DNA of 64,000 bases from Microcyclospora pomicola (taxonomy: Eukaryota > Ascomycota > Dothideomycetes > Capnodiales): the NCBI GenBank assembly GCA_002786065.1, contig NHNY01000005.1, positions 992,001 through 1,056,000 of the forward strand, given 5' to 3'. Both the position numbers and the translations under genes were made by a program. Below, in pieces: positions 61,720 through 64,000 of the stretch; position 1 is the first letter of the stretch, and each line of letters opens with the position of its first letter. The notes beneath the pieces were generated by a model. That model worked only from the letters and a program-made list of their open reading frames with translations. It had not been told where the DNA came from and made no database searches.

Positions 61720-64000
61720 ATGAGTCTGGAGCCTGGGGCGACTGTGCGCTCTGCATCGCCAGTCAGGATCTCTGGGCGTTCTACGCCCGTTCCCCGCGAG
61801 TCACGTCTAGCAGTGGAGGAAGGTATGTGCGTCTTTCTATTCACATTCAAACATTCGTCTCCTGGACCGTCTCTGACTTCAGACAGGTCTCATAAAGGCT
61901 GACAAGAATCTCCGTCGATATGGAGCCATTGTTGAACGTGCACTCCAGTCGTGGGAAGCTTCACCACAGGAGTGGGCTGATTATATTGCCTTCTTAACTA
62001 GGCTTTCAAAAGTACGAGAAAGAATCACAACCAACACATTGCACCCAGCCACTGACGAGTAGCAGGCTATTCAAACCCATCCAGCGGATGCGAAGATTCT
62101 ACCTCATGCCAGCCAAGTCTCTTCAAAGCTAGCACAATGTCTCGACCCGGCGTTGCCTTCTGGCGTTCACCAGAAGACCTTGGAAGTCTATGCTTACATA
62201 TTCTCAGCTTTCGGGGTATGTCAAATTCTATGACTTGCATGTTCTCGGGGTGCCCTGAATTGACACCACACAGGAAGAACATCTATCCGCCCATCTAGAT
62301 GAGTATCTTGCCGGTCTATCCACAGTGCTCTCGTTTGCGGCGCTATCTGTGCGCCCTGGCCTGTACGTGTTATTCGAGGAACACATAACACGTCTTCCAC
62401 AAGATGTCCTGCGATCGGCGCTCAAGTCCATCATACTTGGTCTGCTTCCCGCAGTCGAAGAAGAGACTAGTGAGGACTTCGAACGCGCCCTGCTCAGTGT
62501 GCAAGCACTCGAAAGCAAATTCGCACTTGCTGACGACAACGATCACTCTCATGATAGTGGTGGCTATTTCTGGCAATGTTTCTTTCTCGGGGCGATCACC
62601 AGTCCCTCGCGTCGGCTCGGTGCCCTCAATTATCTCATGCGCCGACTCCCCAGATTTGGTGTTGATCACAAATCGACCAACGGTGACCCTGCTCTTGTGA
62701 ATGATAGCAGACTTACATTAAAAGCCGAAGCCGTTATTTCGCCGGAGCCTGGACTTCTCATTCGATGCTTTGTATCTGGCCTGTCTGATAACCAGATGCT
62801 GATCCAACGAGGATTCCTTGATCTCCTAGTCAGCCACTTACCTCTTGACTCGCCAGTTCTGCAAGAGAGGGTTGAGCAACGTGATTTGGACCTACTCGTG
62901 TCTGCAGCAATTTCTGTTCTGACCAGACGTGACATGAGCCTCAATCGACGATTGTGGTCCTGGTTTCTTGGACCCGATCCAAAGGATACAGTTTCGGATG
63001 TCGCGGAGTCGCTTGCGGGCCAAGACACAAAGAACGATGGCCTTTCTGGCCAGAGTGTTCACCTCGAGTACTTTACCACGAACGGCCAAGATGCGCTGGA
63101 GCGTTGTATTCTCTCTATGCTGCGTCGACAAAGCACCCGAGCGTCAGAAGTTGCCAAGCCATTCCGCATATGTCTCTCCCTTATGGATCGTTGGGAGATC
63201 GGTGGATCGCTGGTCTCCAAGATATTTCTACCGGCAATGAGAAGTGCATTCGAGTATTGTAGAACAGCAACGGCCAGCGACACCAAGGATGTTCTCCGTA
63301 GCGTCAGTCTATTTTTTGACGGCGTCGAAGCTCATCTCATCTACGCCAACCTGAATCGACTCCTCTCAGTGAGTGAGCCCGATACGCAGCTTGGAAACTT
63401 TGCTTTATTTGCCTGGATCATGGAGCACTTTAACGTTAAAGATGAGGACATGCTTACGATCCACATTCCTGCGTCACTACTGTATCTTCTAAGCCTCCTA
63501 CAGGACCATGCAGCTTTCTCGAACGACGCCTATTCGACCGCCCTGATGATTACTTCTCGACTTGTTGAGCTCCTGGCGCCTTGGTGGTCGAATCAAAGAA
63601 AAGATGCTGCGGCAAATGCAAGCAAGACCCTCAAGAGTCAGCCGAGAGTCTGGAATAGTGATGATATCAAGGCTGCGACACATAAGTATTATGATGCCCA
63701 GGAGCCAGGAGACCCAAAAGCCAACCTTCCTCTGGAAAGCACTGTGTTAGCAGTCACGCTGTTCGCACAATTTTCGTCGCTTGCACAGCTTGCTATGGAA
63801 CGCTCCGAAAGCGACACACTACCACGCCTGGCGCCTATCATGATTAGTGTGCTGGCCAAATTACCTTCAGGTGATCACAAGGAGAGTGCAAAATTGTTCC
63901 GTGCAATGCAGAAATTAGCATCGATGGCAAGAAACACGGACATTAACATCCAGTATCCTGTGATCGGTGCAACTATCAACCTAGCCCATGCTCTCTTCAG
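61720..64000 (+). CDS. DOP1: Dopey-family protein Dop1 (5' part; continues beyond window)
   Basis: Four exons are visible (61720-61822, 61887-62011, 62066-62215, 62274 to the window end), with GT-AG introns of 50-64 bases, giving about 700 residues before the edge. A short disordered N terminus (MSLEPGATVRSASPVR) leads into the Dopey N-terminal domain: ADKNLRRYGAIVERAL, EWADYIAFLTRLSKAIQ and LDPALPSGVHQKTLEVYAYI. These are the best-conserved blocks of the family. The remainder is alpha-helical, as in the large Dop1 scaffold (about 1700-1850 residues). Dop1 works with Mon2 and the flippase Neo1 in Golgi-endosome traffic; Aspergillus DopA also shapes development. The MON1 gene shares its promoter interval. 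Confidence 0.93.

Noticed and set aside
1-64000. Search for transposons, LTR-type elements, CRISPR arrays or AT-rich decayed blocks.
   Set aside because: No transposase, reverse transcriptase, terminal repeats or arrays were recognised anywhere in the window.

Overview
This window looks like nuclear DNA of a filamentous ascomycete, most likely a dothideomycete. The evidence is compact protein genes with short GT-AG introns (about 50-95 bases), a split tRNA gene, several proteins typical of Pezizomycotina (AcrB, an ASPM/Sha1-like protein, NTF2-like and Cys-rich secreted proteins, a caleosin relative), and no operons, bacterial genes or AT-rich repeat blocks. The class is an inference from gene content; the species cannot be named. 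Three neighbouring gene regions run off the window only at its ends: the KH protein at the left and DOP1 at the right are both cut.

Layout. 1-5.7 kb: a three-KH poly(C)-binding protein (partial, -), a mitochondrial rhomboid protease PCP1 (-) and the DEAD-box helicase DHH1 (+). 6.6-11.2 kb: prefoldin subunit 6 (-) head to head with VPS4 (+), then the DNA-protein crosslink protease WSS1 (+). 11.5-18.8 kb: AcrB (-), an unrecognised disordered protein (-), and TRM10 (-), which faces the complex I subunit GRIM-19 (+). 20.5-26.7 kb: a GT8-type glycosyltransferase, an 18-Cys secreted protein, a CaM kinase (-) and a degenerate caleosin (+), the last two head to head. 27.1-30.4 kb: an intron-containing tRNA-Cys, 2.7 kb without a supported gene, and a secreted NTF2-like protein whose start position reads GTG. 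31.2-40.9 kb: a conserved coiled-coil protein (-), D-serine dehydratase DSD1 (-) facing CWH43 (+), and COX20 (-). 41.2-49.8 kb: DNA polymerase epsilon POL2 and UTP6. 49.8-53.6 kb: the largest empty stretch. 53.6-64 kb: a conserved Pezizomycotina protein of unknown function, a Sha1/ASPM-like protein, and MON1 (-) facing DOP1 (+).

Most genes are housekeeping: RNA decay and translation control (KH, DHH1), ribosome and tRNA maturation (UTP6, TRM10), mitochondria (PCP1, GRIM-19, COX20), genome maintenance (POL2, WSS1), membrane traffic (VPS4, MON1, DOP1), and wall/GPI-lipid remodelling (CWH43). Head-to-head pairs sharing 0.3-1 kb promoters are frequent. I found no convincing undescribed multi-gene system. 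The most unusual signals are the GTG start of the NTF2-like secreted protein, a 21-base exon that carries the cofactor-lysine block of D-serine dehydratase, a caleosin without its calcium-binding loop beside a CaM kinase, and a three-module Cys-rich secreted protein.
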